A stretch of DNA of 54,918 nucleotides from Bacillota bacterium. Lineage in GTDB: Bacteria > Bacillota > Clostridia > Lachnospirales > Lachnospiraceae. Of this stretch, positions 7,954 to 17,600 are shown piece by piece; the first letter of the stretch is position 1; every line of letters begins with the position of its first letter. The position numbers were made by a program, and so were the translations under genes. Below the pieces are notes generated by a model. The model worked only from the letters and a program-made list of their open reading frames with translations, had not been told where the DNA came from and did not search any database. The stretch covers positions 1-54,918 of the forward strand of contig JAEZLZ010000143.1 in assembly GCA_023415055.1 (NCBI GenBank). The letters run 5' to 3'.

Positions 7954-9258
7954 TTATTCATATGTCTGCTCTTCATCTACTGCAAACTTATAGGCTGCCA
8001 AAATGTCTCTAATACCCTTATTGGGGTTTTGTTTTTTTACATCAAGAATTTGTATGAAATCGCGGATCATAGTACGAGGTGTAATAAATGAGGTCTCTCG
8101 TTTTAGATAAGCTAACTTCACAAATTCCATCATTTCGTCCTGAGTGATGATCATCTCATACTCATACAATTCAGAATGAATACTGGAGAGCTTTTCTAAA
8201 AGGACATACATTTCTTCCTTTGTCAAAGGAAGAACCTTGATGATAGGTGTCATCATATTGATAATGCTTGGATCCTGATATACACCAGTCGATAGTCTGG
8301 ACCTCATAGCCTCATAGCTGAATACACCTTGATCCTTATCATAGATACTCATTGGTATCCCACCCATAATTATCCCAAGATATTCTGCTTTGCCCTGCAA
8401 ACAAGAGTTGTACATCATAAGCATCTTCTCATAATTGTTCTGTCTGGTAATCTTGCTTGCCGTTTTATAAATGTTGACTATCTCATCAATTAGGACTATA
8501 AAACCTTTATAGCCAGCCAAAACAAAAAACTGCGCCCAAAGGATTATATAATCAAACCAGTTTTCGTCTTGAACTGTTGCGTTTATTCCTAGCTCCCGTT
8601 TTGATTCCTGATTTGTTCTAAAATCCCCCCGAAACCAGCGAAGTACGGCTTCCTGTCCAGTAAGCTTTTCGTTCATATCAGCTGTTCTACTAGCTTTCCA
8701 GAACAGTTTTAATGCCTGTGTAAAATCAAATCCATATGCCAATGTTTGAAGCTTTGCACAATCCTGCAGCATCAGGTTCTCCGCAATCTTCTCAATATTA
8801 GTCTCCATTCTCGGATTAGCTAACATTTCCATAGCAGCTCGTTCGAACATCTTATTAACCCAGGACTCTATAACCTTGGATAAAGCCCGTCCCGATTGGT
8901 TAGCCTTATTCGACACATTAGCCATTAACTCTCTATAAGATGAAATCCCCTTTTTCTTCATTGAATTTCCTATTAAACTTCTGTCAGGAGAAAGATCTAA
9001 CTCTGTTGCAATAAAATCATTTTTTACGCAGTATTCCTTGATTGTCTGAAGTAAGAAGGTTTTCCCACTACCATAATCGCCGACAACAAACCTAAAGGTA
9101 GCCCCGCCATCCCGGATTACTTCGGTATCTCTAAGAATTGAATTTATCTCTTGCGCTCTGCCGACAGTAATATAGCCAAGACCTTCCTTAGGAACAGTCC
9201 CGCCACCAAGGGAGTTCATAATATTTCTATATGTTTTTTTTGGAATCCTTTTCTCCAT
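7954..9258 (-). CDS. BrxD-like ATP-binding protein (DUF2791 family)
   Basis: P-loop ATPase of 434 aa in the DUF2791/BrxD family. The N-terminus has ALGRAQEI-type sequence (YITVGRAQEINSILRD), Walker A GDYGSGKTFLL near residue 63 and Walker B FIVLIDEIVNIY near residue 258, with a later Arg-rich segment (YEAMRSRLSTGVY) as in AAA+/STAND-like ATPases. The ATG at 9258 is preceded by AAAGGGGA. In type 2 and related BREX and defence loci such ATPases sit next to helicases or TerB-like proteins. Here the partner, 18 bp upstream, is an SMC-like ATPase, and the next gene is the alpha-CTD-like protein. It is not the BrxC of this locus, which is separate. It probably loads or switches the SMC-like partner on DNA (inference). 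Confidence 0.85.
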   Translation of the reverse strand: MEKRIPKKTYRNIMNSLGGGTVPKEGLGYITVGRAQEINSILRDTEVIRDGGATFRFVVGDYGSGKTFLLQTIKEYCVKNDFIATELDLSPDRSLIGNSMKKKGISSYRELMANVSNKANQSGRALSKVIESWVNKMFERAAMEMLANPRMETNIEKIAENLMLQDCAKLQTLAYGFDFTQALKLFWKASRTADMNEKLTGQEAVLRWFRGDFRTNQESKRELGINATVQDENWFDYIILWAQFFVLAGYKGFIVLIDEIVNIYKTASKITRQNNYEKMLMMYNSCLQGKAEYLGIIMGGIPMSIYDKDQGVFSYEAMRSRLSTGVYQDPSIINMMTPIIKVLPLTKEEMYVLLEKLSSIHSELYEYEMIITQDEMMEFVKLAYLKRETSFITPRTMIRDFIQILDVKKQNPNKGIRDILAAYKFAVDEEQTYE

Positions 9259-9276
9259 ATAGTCCCCTTTCCGGTT

Positions 9277-12200
9277 TTACTTTGTTCCAAAGTTTTCAAA
9301 TTGACTCTTTAATTCATCTCTGTAATAATCATCCATCCAAGGAAGATCATCATCGTTTTCTATAACCGTTTCACCAAAGAAATCAACTGCCTTCTCATTT
9401 ATTTTTTCAAACATAACCTTATAAGCCGGGTATGATTGCAGAGTATGTTTCAGCTGAAAAGCACTGCTTCCGACATCATCAACTAATATAGATAGAAGTT
9501 TACGTTCATCCTGTGTTATTAAAGAAATAAAGTTGCTTTCATCAGCCACTTCAGTACCTGGAGCATTTCCAGAAGAACCGGATTTTTTCCCGGGCTCACT
9601 ATCCAAAATCTCCCATTCATCCTTAGCAACTAACTTTTCTTGATTTCTTCTAAGGATATCTCTGATTTGTGCAAACTGGTTGAAGTCAAGTGTCAAATCA
9701 TCAAGCGTGATTTCTTCAATAGTCTTTGCATCATTAACGCTGGTCTCTTTGATCTCAGAAGGTCTATTTACTCTCTTTACAAATTGATATTCCTTATAAT
9801 CAAAATTAGTATTCTTAAAGCACTCCTTAAAGAGATTTATCATGATACCATTAGCGGTTGTAAAGAATATCTGTGTATTCTGTTCAGCCATGGATTTCAG
9901 AATATCAAGGACGTTCAGAACTTGTGTATCATCCATGGTCGCTAATGGCTCATCCAGTAATAAAAATTGAGGAGCATCCGGTGCTGCAATATGTAATGCA
10001 AACATTACAGCCATGGCAATTGTAGACCTCTGACCAGTACTCATTTCATAGGTACGAATCTTCTGATGATTTAATCCTCTAATTGCATAAATTCCATCTG
10101 AATCTATTCCCAACTTTTCAAACTCTCCTGAATGATGCATCCATTTGAAGAACCTACTAATCTGTTGAATATTGCTCTTTATACCTTTTTCTACAAATGA
10201 ACTCAATGACGGCATTCTCTCAAAAGCCTGAACCGCCTTGGTACATCGCTCTACTTGCGGCTCCACACGTTTTATAGTTGCCTTGTAGTCAGCAAGACAC
10301 TTCTTCTCAAATACAATAGAATCCTTAGATTCCATTCTCTGAACTTCAAGTTCGCATTTATCGTAAATTGCATGATACATACTAACCCATATACTTAGGA
10401 TAATATCATCCGCAAGTTCAAACTTAGCCTTAATATTTTCTAAAGCTTGTTCGATTTCACGATTCGTATCCATATCTAATGCTTCCAGCATTGAATCATA
10501 TCTATGGATATCGGTTCTAAGAAGCTCTTCCTTCTGTTCATTCTGTTGAATCTGCTTTTCGAACCTTGCAATAGCTACTTCACTTAACGCAATTTCAGTC
10601 TGAATCTTCTGCAGCTTACCCTGAAGATATTCTGTATAAGTACCACTCCCGTTCTTTGTATATTCTATGTATGAAGGATCAGATGTCTTGTATTCCTTAC
10701 ATGCTGTAATATTTTTAAATGAAAATCCCTGAGAGTCTAAGGTATTCTGCTGTTCTAAAATCTCCTCTTTTCTCTTTTCCTTCCCTACCTTTGATTCCAG
10801 ATAAGCATAGAGTTTCTTGTAATCCTTGCCACAAGTTACAATCACCGGAACTGAATCCGAAAGTTCCTCGAGTTCACCGAGAGCGTTGGTAATAAGCCTC
10901 TCACGGTCCAGAATCTTATCAAGTTCTATAATACGCTTAGAAACATCCTGGATCTCAGATATCATTGCCTCCATGCTGTAATCTACCATGACCGCTTGAT
11001 CAATTATATCAATCAATTGCTGTGTGCTGGAGTACTCATGTCCACAAAGGGGGCATATCGCATCTGTCAGTAATGTCTTTCCTATTCTTCTGAGCTCAAT
11101 CGCTTTCTGTTCCTTTTCACCAAAGGATTTCTTTGCCTCATTATATTTATTCTCTAGCTGAAGCTTCTTTCCCTTTGATTCTGTAAGCTCATCCTCTGCC
11201 TTTTGCCTTTTTGTTGCTGGTAAAGCATCATGATTATCTAACTTCAGAAAATTGACTATAGCAGTCCTCTGCTCCAGCTTTGAGATATAGTATAACTCCC
11301 TATCAATTCTGGCAAGTTCTTCAATTAAACTATTAACCAACCTAATAGTATCTGTGTGTCTCAACACGTTATGAACAATAGTCCAGTTTCTGATATCAGT
11401 ATTAACACTATTAAGATGCTCCTGTATACTAGCCTGCTTTTCTTTCTCATCGAATATCTGCTTCTTTATCTCACCATTCTGCTCTGCAATTCGCGTAATT
11501 TCATCTGCCTTTTCGCGCTTATCCTTTGTGTACAGCAGGTTGTTACGCTTTACCTGCGCAACCTCTCCTGCTATGGTGCCAAAAGACTTTGCTTCCAATT
11601 GATGTGAAGATAGAATATCCACATACTTACATACAATAGAAAGCTCATCCATAATCTTCGGGTAACGATCACTAAAGGTTTTAGGTAAATGCATTCTACT
11701 CAGAAGCTTAAGTGAAATAATACCGCTTTCAATTTCTTGAGACTTAGAATCATCACTCTTCTGAGAGAGAATCTGCTCATAGTATTCTACCATACTCCTA
11801 GCACTACTCAGTTCACTTCTAAGCTCCGAATATTTATCATTAAATGCCTTTTTGAAACGTTGCCATTTCTTCTCATGGTCTACAATGGATTCACCAAACA
11901 TGAGATTACCAAACGTCGATGCATAGGTATCCTCACTGTTATCAGTCTCATGGATAAATTTATATGCAGCCTCAGAGTCAAACGCGTTAAATCTATTAAA
12001 GTTCTCATTTAAATTCGATTTTGTTCTTCCTACCGGGACGCCATACCAAACTCTCTCTATTTCCTTGTTATTTCTTTTAGAAAAAACCGGAGTAAAACTA
12101 TGCACTCCGGCCTCCTTATCATAAACACTTAGTCTTGGATATCTTTCTGTTGGAAGCTTAACCTTAAAGTCCTTTACACGACGGACCTCTGCTGTCAGTG

Positions 12201-13644
12201 CATATTCAATCGCCTCAAGAACAGATGTCTTTCCAGATCCATTTGCTCCATAGAACAGATTAATCTGTCCGAACTCCATAACTTTATCATCAAAGCAGAA
12301 ATCTCTAAATCCCGTTGTGTCCAGAGACTTAATCCATTTAACCTGAGGAACAGAAGGATGAGTTAATGACGCATAGTCATCGTCATGGACATAATCAGCA
12401 TCAAAGCGTTCACCTGAGAGGTAAGCCTCCACTTTCTTTGCAGAATAAGCATCTGTCAGGCATCCCGTCAGATGTTCTTCTCTAAGAATACTATCCCACT
12501 CCTGCACCGGAGATGCCGCGCCGATTTCATCATGTGATGTCTTAACGATACCATTGATGAAGGTAATGGTTTCTTCTTCTGTAAAAACATACTTCCTACC
12601 ATATGTCTTATTGTTTTCAATTACCTGTATAGGAATATTGTTAGAATCATCATCTAAAATATAGATAATATAAACCATAGCATTACTCTGGCTATTCTTG
12701 ATATCCGCATAGTACAGATCATGCTGAAATTTCTTCCAATCATCTTCTTTATCAATTATTTCATTGATTCTTGTATTTTTTTGATAAACGATAATATATT
12801 CATCATCGCCATTCTTAGCCTCACAGAAATAGCACTCGAAGCCATCAATAATTTCGCATTTCTGCTGTCTGATTCCAGTCTTCTGAAGAATCAGTTCAAA
12901 ACCTTCCTTATCATCTTCATACTCTAATAACTGATGATGTTCACGACGAAGTTCTGCCATACACTCAATGGCATCAAAATATTCATCCTTCTCTGAGGCT
13001 TCAAAGGTACTGTTATGTTTACTTTCATCAATTAAATCGTCCAGGACATCAAGTTCTACATCCACATCCCACCCCAGATCATCCAGATGTTTATCATAAA
13101 GTGACTCTATAAGATCATCATAAAATTCATTGCCATATACGACCTTAAGGCAGTTCTTATAACTGTCCCTAAGACGCAGTTTATACGCCAACGCGTTAAA
13201 ATAAGCTGCATTAAGTAAAGCCAGATAGTTGGAATAGGAGTCCTTCTCATTCCAATTATCTACAATCATCTCCTTGCAGCATGAAAACAATGTCTCATAT
13301 ACAATTCTTGTTACTCTAGAGTCACCAAGGCGGTCTATCAGTTTACAAGACAATGGCACAAATGCTTCGTCATCTGAATAGGGAGCGAGATTATCAAGGG
13401 AATCATTCATATAGTCTAATTCCATATTTTCTGCGACTGCATCACAGAGAACACTTCTCTGCTTTGCATTCATCTTTGAGAAATAAAACGCAATTATATT
13501 TAGTAGATCATATTCCACAATAGAATCAAACTCACTTCTACTAAACCCAAATAACTGCCTTGAATAATCATTAAGCATCTGTGACATAACCTTATCGGCC
13601 ATATGACTTGCATCCTGTCCCTTTCCAACAACATAGTAATGCAT
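9277..13644 (-). CDS. SMC/Rad50-like ATPase with zinc hook
   Basis: The 1,455-aa protein has about 450 residues of unknown N-terminal sequence, including an acidic helical part and a segment around 255-370 (YYADIKNSQSNAMVYIIYIL, KTYGRKYVF) that looks like a sensor or middle-component domain of ABC conflict systems. Walker A GANGSGKTSVLE lies near residue 468. Long coiled coils flank a zinc-hook motif CPLCGHEYSS near 866. A degenerate signature MSTGQRSTIAMAV lies near 1200 and Walker B FLLLDEPLATMDD near 1230. About 220 C-terminal residues follow. ATG 13644 has AGGAGG 6 nt upstream. The family architecture predicts a DNA-bound, dimerising ATPase. It is not a JetC of Wadjet, because no JetA/B/D neighbours are present. 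The strong N-terminal extension is unusual for Rad50. Confidence 0.8.
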   Translation of the reverse strand: MHYYVVGKGQDASHMADKVMSQMLNDYSRQLFGFSRSEFDSIVEYDLLNIIAFYFSKMNAKQRSVLCDAVAENMELDYMNDSLDNLAPYSDDEAFVPLSCKLIDRLGDSRVTRIVYETLFSCCKEMIVDNWNEKDSYSNYLALLNAAYFNALAYKLRLRDSYKNCLKVVYGNEFYDDLIESLYDKHLDDLGWDVDVELDVLDDLIDESKHNSTFEASEKDEYFDAIECMAELRREHHQLLEYEDDKEGFELILQKTGIRQQKCEIIDGFECYFCEAKNGDDEYIIVYQKNTRINEIIDKEDDWKKFQHDLYYADIKNSQSNAMVYIIYILDDDSNNIPIQVIENNKTYGRKYVFTEEETITFINGIVKTSHDEIGAASPVQEWDSILREEHLTGCLTDAYSAKKVEAYLSGERFDADYVHDDDYASLTHPSVPQVKWIKSLDTTGFRDFCFDDKVMEFGQINLFYGANGSGKTSVLEAIEYALTAEVRRVKDFKVKLPTERYPRLSVYDKEAGVHSFTPVFSKRNNKEIERVWYGVPVGRTKSNLNENFNRFNAFDSEAAYKFIHETDNSEDTYASTFGNLMFGESIVDHEKKWQRFKKAFNDKYSELRSELSSARSMVEYYEQILSQKSDDSKSQEIESGIISLKLLSRMHLPKTFSDRYPKIMDELSIVCKYVDILSSHQLEAKSFGTIAGEVAQVKRNNLLYTKDKREKADEITRIAEQNGEIKKQIFDEKEKQASIQEHLNSVNTDIRNWTIVHNVLRHTDTIRLVNSLIEELARIDRELYYISKLEQRTAIVNFLKLDNHDALPATKRQKAEDELTESKGKKLQLENKYNEAKKSFGEKEQKAIELRRIGKTLLTDAICPLCGHEYSSTQQLIDIIDQAVMVDYSMEAMISEIQDVSKRIIELDKILDRERLITNALGELEELSDSVPVIVTCGKDYKKLYAYLESKVGKEKRKEEILEQQNTLDSQGFSFKNITACKEYKTSDPSYIEYTKNGSGTYTEYLQGKLQKIQTEIALSEVAIARFEKQIQQNEQKEELLRTDIHRYDSMLEALDMDTNREIEQALENIKAKFELADDIILSIWVSMYHAIYDKCELEVQRMESKDSIVFEKKCLADYKATIKRVEPQVERCTKAVQAFERMPSLSSFVEKGIKSNIQQISRFFKWMHHSGEFEKLGIDSDGIYAIRGLNHQKIRTYEMSTGQRSTIAMAVMFALHIAAPDAPQFLLLDEPLATMDDTQVLNVLDILKSMAEQNTQIFFTTANGIMINLFKECFKNTNFDYKEYQFVKRVNRPSEIKETSVNDAKTIEEITLDDLTLDFNQFAQIRDILRRNQEKLVAKDEWEILDSEPGKKSGSSGNAPGTEVADESNFISLITQDERKLLSILVDDVGSSAFQLKHTLQSYPAYKVMFEKINEKAVDFFGETVIENDDDLPWMDDYYRDELKSQFENFGTK

Positions 13645-13672
13645 TTTGTACCTCCTCTTAATATGTCCTTAT

Positions 13673-13792
13673 CTAGTATGTTCCCACCTTCACAGTGGGT
13701 ACATGCTGAATTCTTATTCCTCGATGTCCTTTCTCTTCCTTTTTCTTTGCAGTCAGACTACTGAGTTCGTTGATTACAGGCTGAAGCTTCAT
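13673..13792 (-). CDS. Short ORF or remnant, 39 aa
   Basis: A Lys-rich reading frame starts MKLQPVINELSSLTAKKK and fills most of the gap between the macro-domain gene and the SMC-like gene. Its frame stays open about 15 codons upstream of the ATG (GDTDLYIRVDPK), overlapping the 3' end of the macro gene, and there is no clear ribosome binding site. It may be the remnant of a longer gene or a frameshifted tail of the macro protein rather than an independent gene. The family is not recognised. Confidence 0.3.
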   Translation of the reverse strand: MKLQPVINELSSLTAKKKEEKGHRGIRIQHVPTVKVGTY

Positions 13793-13799
13793 TTTAGGA

Positions 13800-14339
13800 T
13801 CAACCCTGATATATAAGTCTGTATCGCCTATAGTGATTTATCTCAGTAAAGAGTTTTTCACTAAGTGAAATTGCTTTACGATCGTATACCACCAGATAGA
13901 TGTCCATCTCATTATGTAATAGGAATTCACTGATAGCTGATATTGCAATTTGTAATGCTTCTTCCTTCGGATAACCATAAATGCCTGATGATATTAAGGG
14001 AAATGCAATTGAGTTCAAATGATATTCCCTTGCAAGTTCCAGAGAAGATTGGTACGCCTTTAGTAATAGTTTATCTTCTCCTTGGGATCCGCCATTCCAT
14101 ACCGGTCCAACCGCATGAATAATATATTTAGCAGCAAGGTTATACCCTTCTGTAATAACTGCCTGTCCAACAGGACATAACCCTATACCGTCGCATTCTT
14201 TTTGCAGAAGTTCTACTCCTGCAGCATGAAAAATGGCACCACAGACCCCACCACCCTTTTGCAGGTGAGAATTTGCGGCATTTACAATTGCATCTGTTTG
14301 CATCTTCACAATATCATTGTGTACAATTTGAAATGGCAT
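13800..14339 (-). CDS. Macro domain protein (ADP-ribose binding)
   Basis: Macro domain of 179 aa. It shows AIVNAANSHLQKGGGVCGAI (binding loop 1), AVGPVWNGG and PLISSGIYGYPKEEA (binding loop 2), in the order of YmdB/MacroD-type proteins that bind or remove ADP-ribose and hydrolyse O-acetyl-ADP-ribose. Where MacroD/YmdB have Asp in GGGVDGAI, this protein has Cys, so catalysis may differ or be lost. I chose ATG 14339 because AAAGGA is close upstream; two upstream Met codons lack such a site. The C-terminus (RRYRLIYQG) is short. It lies between the DUF4011 helicase and the SMC-like ATPase. A role in reversing or sensing ADP-ribose signalling in defence is inference. Confidence 0.85.
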   Translation of the reverse strand: MPFQIVHNDIVKMQTDAIVNAANSHLQKGGGVCGAIFHAAGVELLQKECDGIGLCPVGQAVITEGYNLAAKYIIHAVGPVWNGGSQGEDKLLLKAYQSSLELAREYHLNSIAFPLISSGIYGYPKEEALQIAISAISEFLLHNEMDIYLVVYDRKAISLSEKLFTEINHYRRYRLIYQG

Positions 14340-14442
14340 AGTATCCTTTCCTTTCATAAAACATAACCAATCATCCACTATTCAGATATTCAAAAACAAA
14401 TATCTACCCAGTGTAATGCCATACCTTATAATAAGAATAAGG

Positions 14443-14589
14443 TTATCTACGTCTTCTTTTGTTGTTCAATTTTAATAATGATCCCAAAAAAGAAAACGAA
14501 AATAATAGACTACCAGTTAATAAACCTACTTTTTTCCTTCGTCTTTTCATATAAATTTTGTATGATATATTTAGAAATAAATATATCAT
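14443..14589 (-). CDS. Small single-pass membrane peptide, 48 aa
   Basis: The ORF has a short hydrophobic start, a basic segment (MKRRRKK), a clear 19-residue hydrophobic helix (VGLLTGSLLFSFSFLGSLL) and a C-terminal run of Arg. AAAGGAG precedes the ATG, though the spacing is only 3-4 nt. A second start at the internal Met before the RRRKK stretch is possible. It sits in the 293-bp gap between the large helicase gene and the macro gene. The layout resembles type I toxin peptides or small regulatory membrane proteins, but I recognise no family. A 7-bp hairpin (ACCTTAT/ATAAGGT) follows its stop. Confidence 0.45.
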   Translation of the reverse strand: MIYLFLNISYKIYMKRRRKKVGLLTGSLLFSFSFLGSLLKLNNKRRRR

Positions 14590-14632
14590 AATCTCCTTTC
14601 CATTTCGTTGGTATAATTAAATAATCATTACA

Positions 14633-17600
14633 TTAGCAAACTACTACTTTCCCATCCATTTCTTTCAATCGTCCATTCTGTAACAGCAAATCATACGCCT
14701 CTTTCATTGCAGCGGTTACTTTATTCGTATTTCTACCATATCCATATGAACGCGCCGTCTCTGTACATAAGGTATCAATAGTAGGCCCAATGCATACATT
14801 TGCTATGCGTAACATTGCTTCTGCAAGCTCCTCTGTACTTACCAGATCAATTGGTCTTGTATTATTACTTTTGGGTTCAATCGTTTTATAATTTACCGGA
14901 TATAGAAAATTGCCTTTTACTGTTATCTTTCTATTCATTCTATCCAAGTAATAGTTGATTTCATTACGCACTTTTACCGTCGCTTTTTCATTACCCCATA
15001 GAAATGCCAGACTTCTACACAAGGAATCATAATGAACAGGATATTCATTATTAATAACCATCATGATACAATCTTCAACACTCACATGACCATATACATC
15101 CCTTGGTAACTTACTAAAATCCGTTTCCTGCATCTCTGTGAAACCGTATGGATTGCTTTCTAGTTCTGGATTTCTTTCCTTTTTATCGAGTTTTAAGAAG
15201 TCCAGTGTTTCTTGCATAGCGTCACTATCACTGTTTTCTATGCCCTCAATACCTTCTTCCACGAATTCCACTATCGATTTCTCTATGGCTGAGATTAACT
15301 TCTCCCCTTCGGTAACCGGATCCTTGATCCAATCAGTTGACCATATACGGTATATTTTCCAACCCATGTCCTCCAATACTTCCTGTCTCAACCGATCACG
15401 CTCTCTGGCAGTTCTAGCTGAATGATATGCGGCGCCATCGCACTCGATTCCCAGCACATATCGTCCACTGATAGCAGGGTGCTTTACTGCCATATCGATA
15501 CGATATCCAGAGCAGCCAACCTGTGTTCCAAGCTTATATCCTTTTCTGGTCAAAAAATTATATACAGCCTCTTCAAAAGGTGAATCATGTTCTATAACAT
15601 CACTTTCCGTTGTTTCTCTCAATATTGAGGCTGGGCCATGGATTGCGAATTCAATGTATGATCTTAATAGTTTCGGGCCTTCTGTACTAATACGATTTAG
15701 ATCAATGTCTGTAGGCATAATGGATCCAACTAGCTTAACATTATGTTTCGCTCTAGTAATTGCAACATTAAGTCGCCTTTCTCCCCCAGCCTTACTTAGT
15801 GGACCAAATTGCATTTGCATTGTTCCGCCTTGCTGTGGTTTTGCATACCCTATACTGAATATAATAGTATCTCTCTCATCACCCTGTACATTTTCGAGGT
15901 TTTTTACGAAGAACTCTTCCACAGCATCTTCACGAAAGAAATGTTCATAGGATTGGTTATTAACTCTCATCTGCCTGATTGCCGCATCAATCGCCTGCTG
16001 CTGTACTTCTCCAAAAGCAATAACACCAAGAGAGCGATTCGGGTATTTTCTGAAATGTTCAAATACCATTGCCGCAACCTTTTGCGCCTCAACTACATTG
16101 CCCTTTTTTCCGCCTCTGTCATAAAATCCATCCTCAACATATACGTATTCCACTCCATTATCACTTACCTTATCAACATTAGATGGGAAAGTGATAAGAC
16201 TGTTTTTGTATATTTTAGCATTTGAGAATGCGATTAAATGCTCATGTCTGCTTCGATAATGCCAAAGTAATGTTCGCTCTGGCAGTAATACTGCTTCATC
16301 TAAGATTGATTCATATGCATTCACATCATCGTATTCCTCTTCCTCGTCAGAATCATAATCTGAATCGGTAGTGGCAGCCGTAAAGAAATTGGTCGGTGGT
16401 AACTGCTTGCTGTCTCCCGCAATAATTACCTGCTTCCCTCTTGCAATAGCTCCAATGGCATTCTCTGTACATACCTGTGATGCCTCATCAAATATTACAA
16501 CATCAAAATCATAACTATCTGCTTCCAAGAATAAACTCACGGATAAAGGTGACATCATCAAACATGGTTTTAGTGTCAATAATAAGTTCGGTATGCTCTT
16601 AAATAATTTACGAAGCGGCATAATTCTCCGGGACTTACCCAGTTCCCTTTTTAATATGCTGATTTCATCTGCTCCATTTGTAAAACGATCTAGGGATGGC
16701 AGACTATCAATCAGCTGCTTCCTAACACGTGCTTTCGCTATATCAAACTGTAGTTTATCTAGATATACAAATTCATTGATTGTTCCTTCATGAGCCTTTC
16801 TTCGGAAATTCATTACGACAGGATAATCTGGTAATATTGCATCTAACCACAGACGGTAAAATCTCTTTTTAAAGATATTAATAATTAACGAGGTATCCAA
16901 CTGTCGTTCGATAATTTTATCGAAGTAATCTCCCAGACCTTCTGTTTTCCCTTTCTCTATCACGGTTCTAAAATCAATCCATTCCTCTAATAAAGAAAGT
17001 CCGTTCAAACATCTATTAACTCTGTCATACAAAGCAGGCATGTTGGTTTCTTTTATGATCTGTTTTTCATCAAATAAGCTAATAAACCAATTTAATTCTA
17101 TATCAATATTCTTAATTGCCTGCTCAAGCTTCCTGGCATATACATCGCAAGTATTGATAAAACTATTATCACAACAAACTCGTTGCACAAATTTGATATC
17201 CAGGCTATTCTTTGTTACTAGCTTTCGAAAATCATTCGCCCAACTTAATGATCGATATACAACATCCCAATCCGTACATATACCGGTATATAAATAATCA
17301 TAATGTGACTTTAATACAGTCACCTTTTCCTCCATCTGTTGAGCCATTGTCTTCAGCTTTACCAGATATGTCATAGTCTTTTGAATGCACTTAAATGCGA
17401 GTAACATTTTCTCAATATCTTGAAAATTAGTATTTTTATTTTGGTACAGTTCTCCAAAATACAGCGATAATTCATCTTTATTATCTGACATCCAAATTTC
17501 AAGATCATTTATCTGACGCAATTTGGTAAGTATAGCAATAATCTCTGTGTCATTGACCTTTTTGATCATTTCTTTATATCTTCCAATAATTTGATTTCTG

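Noticed and set aside
9277..13644. Wadjet (JetABCD) because of an SMC-like protein
   Set aside because: No JetA, JetB or TOPRIM JetD neighbour is present, and the N-terminal extension does not fit JetC.
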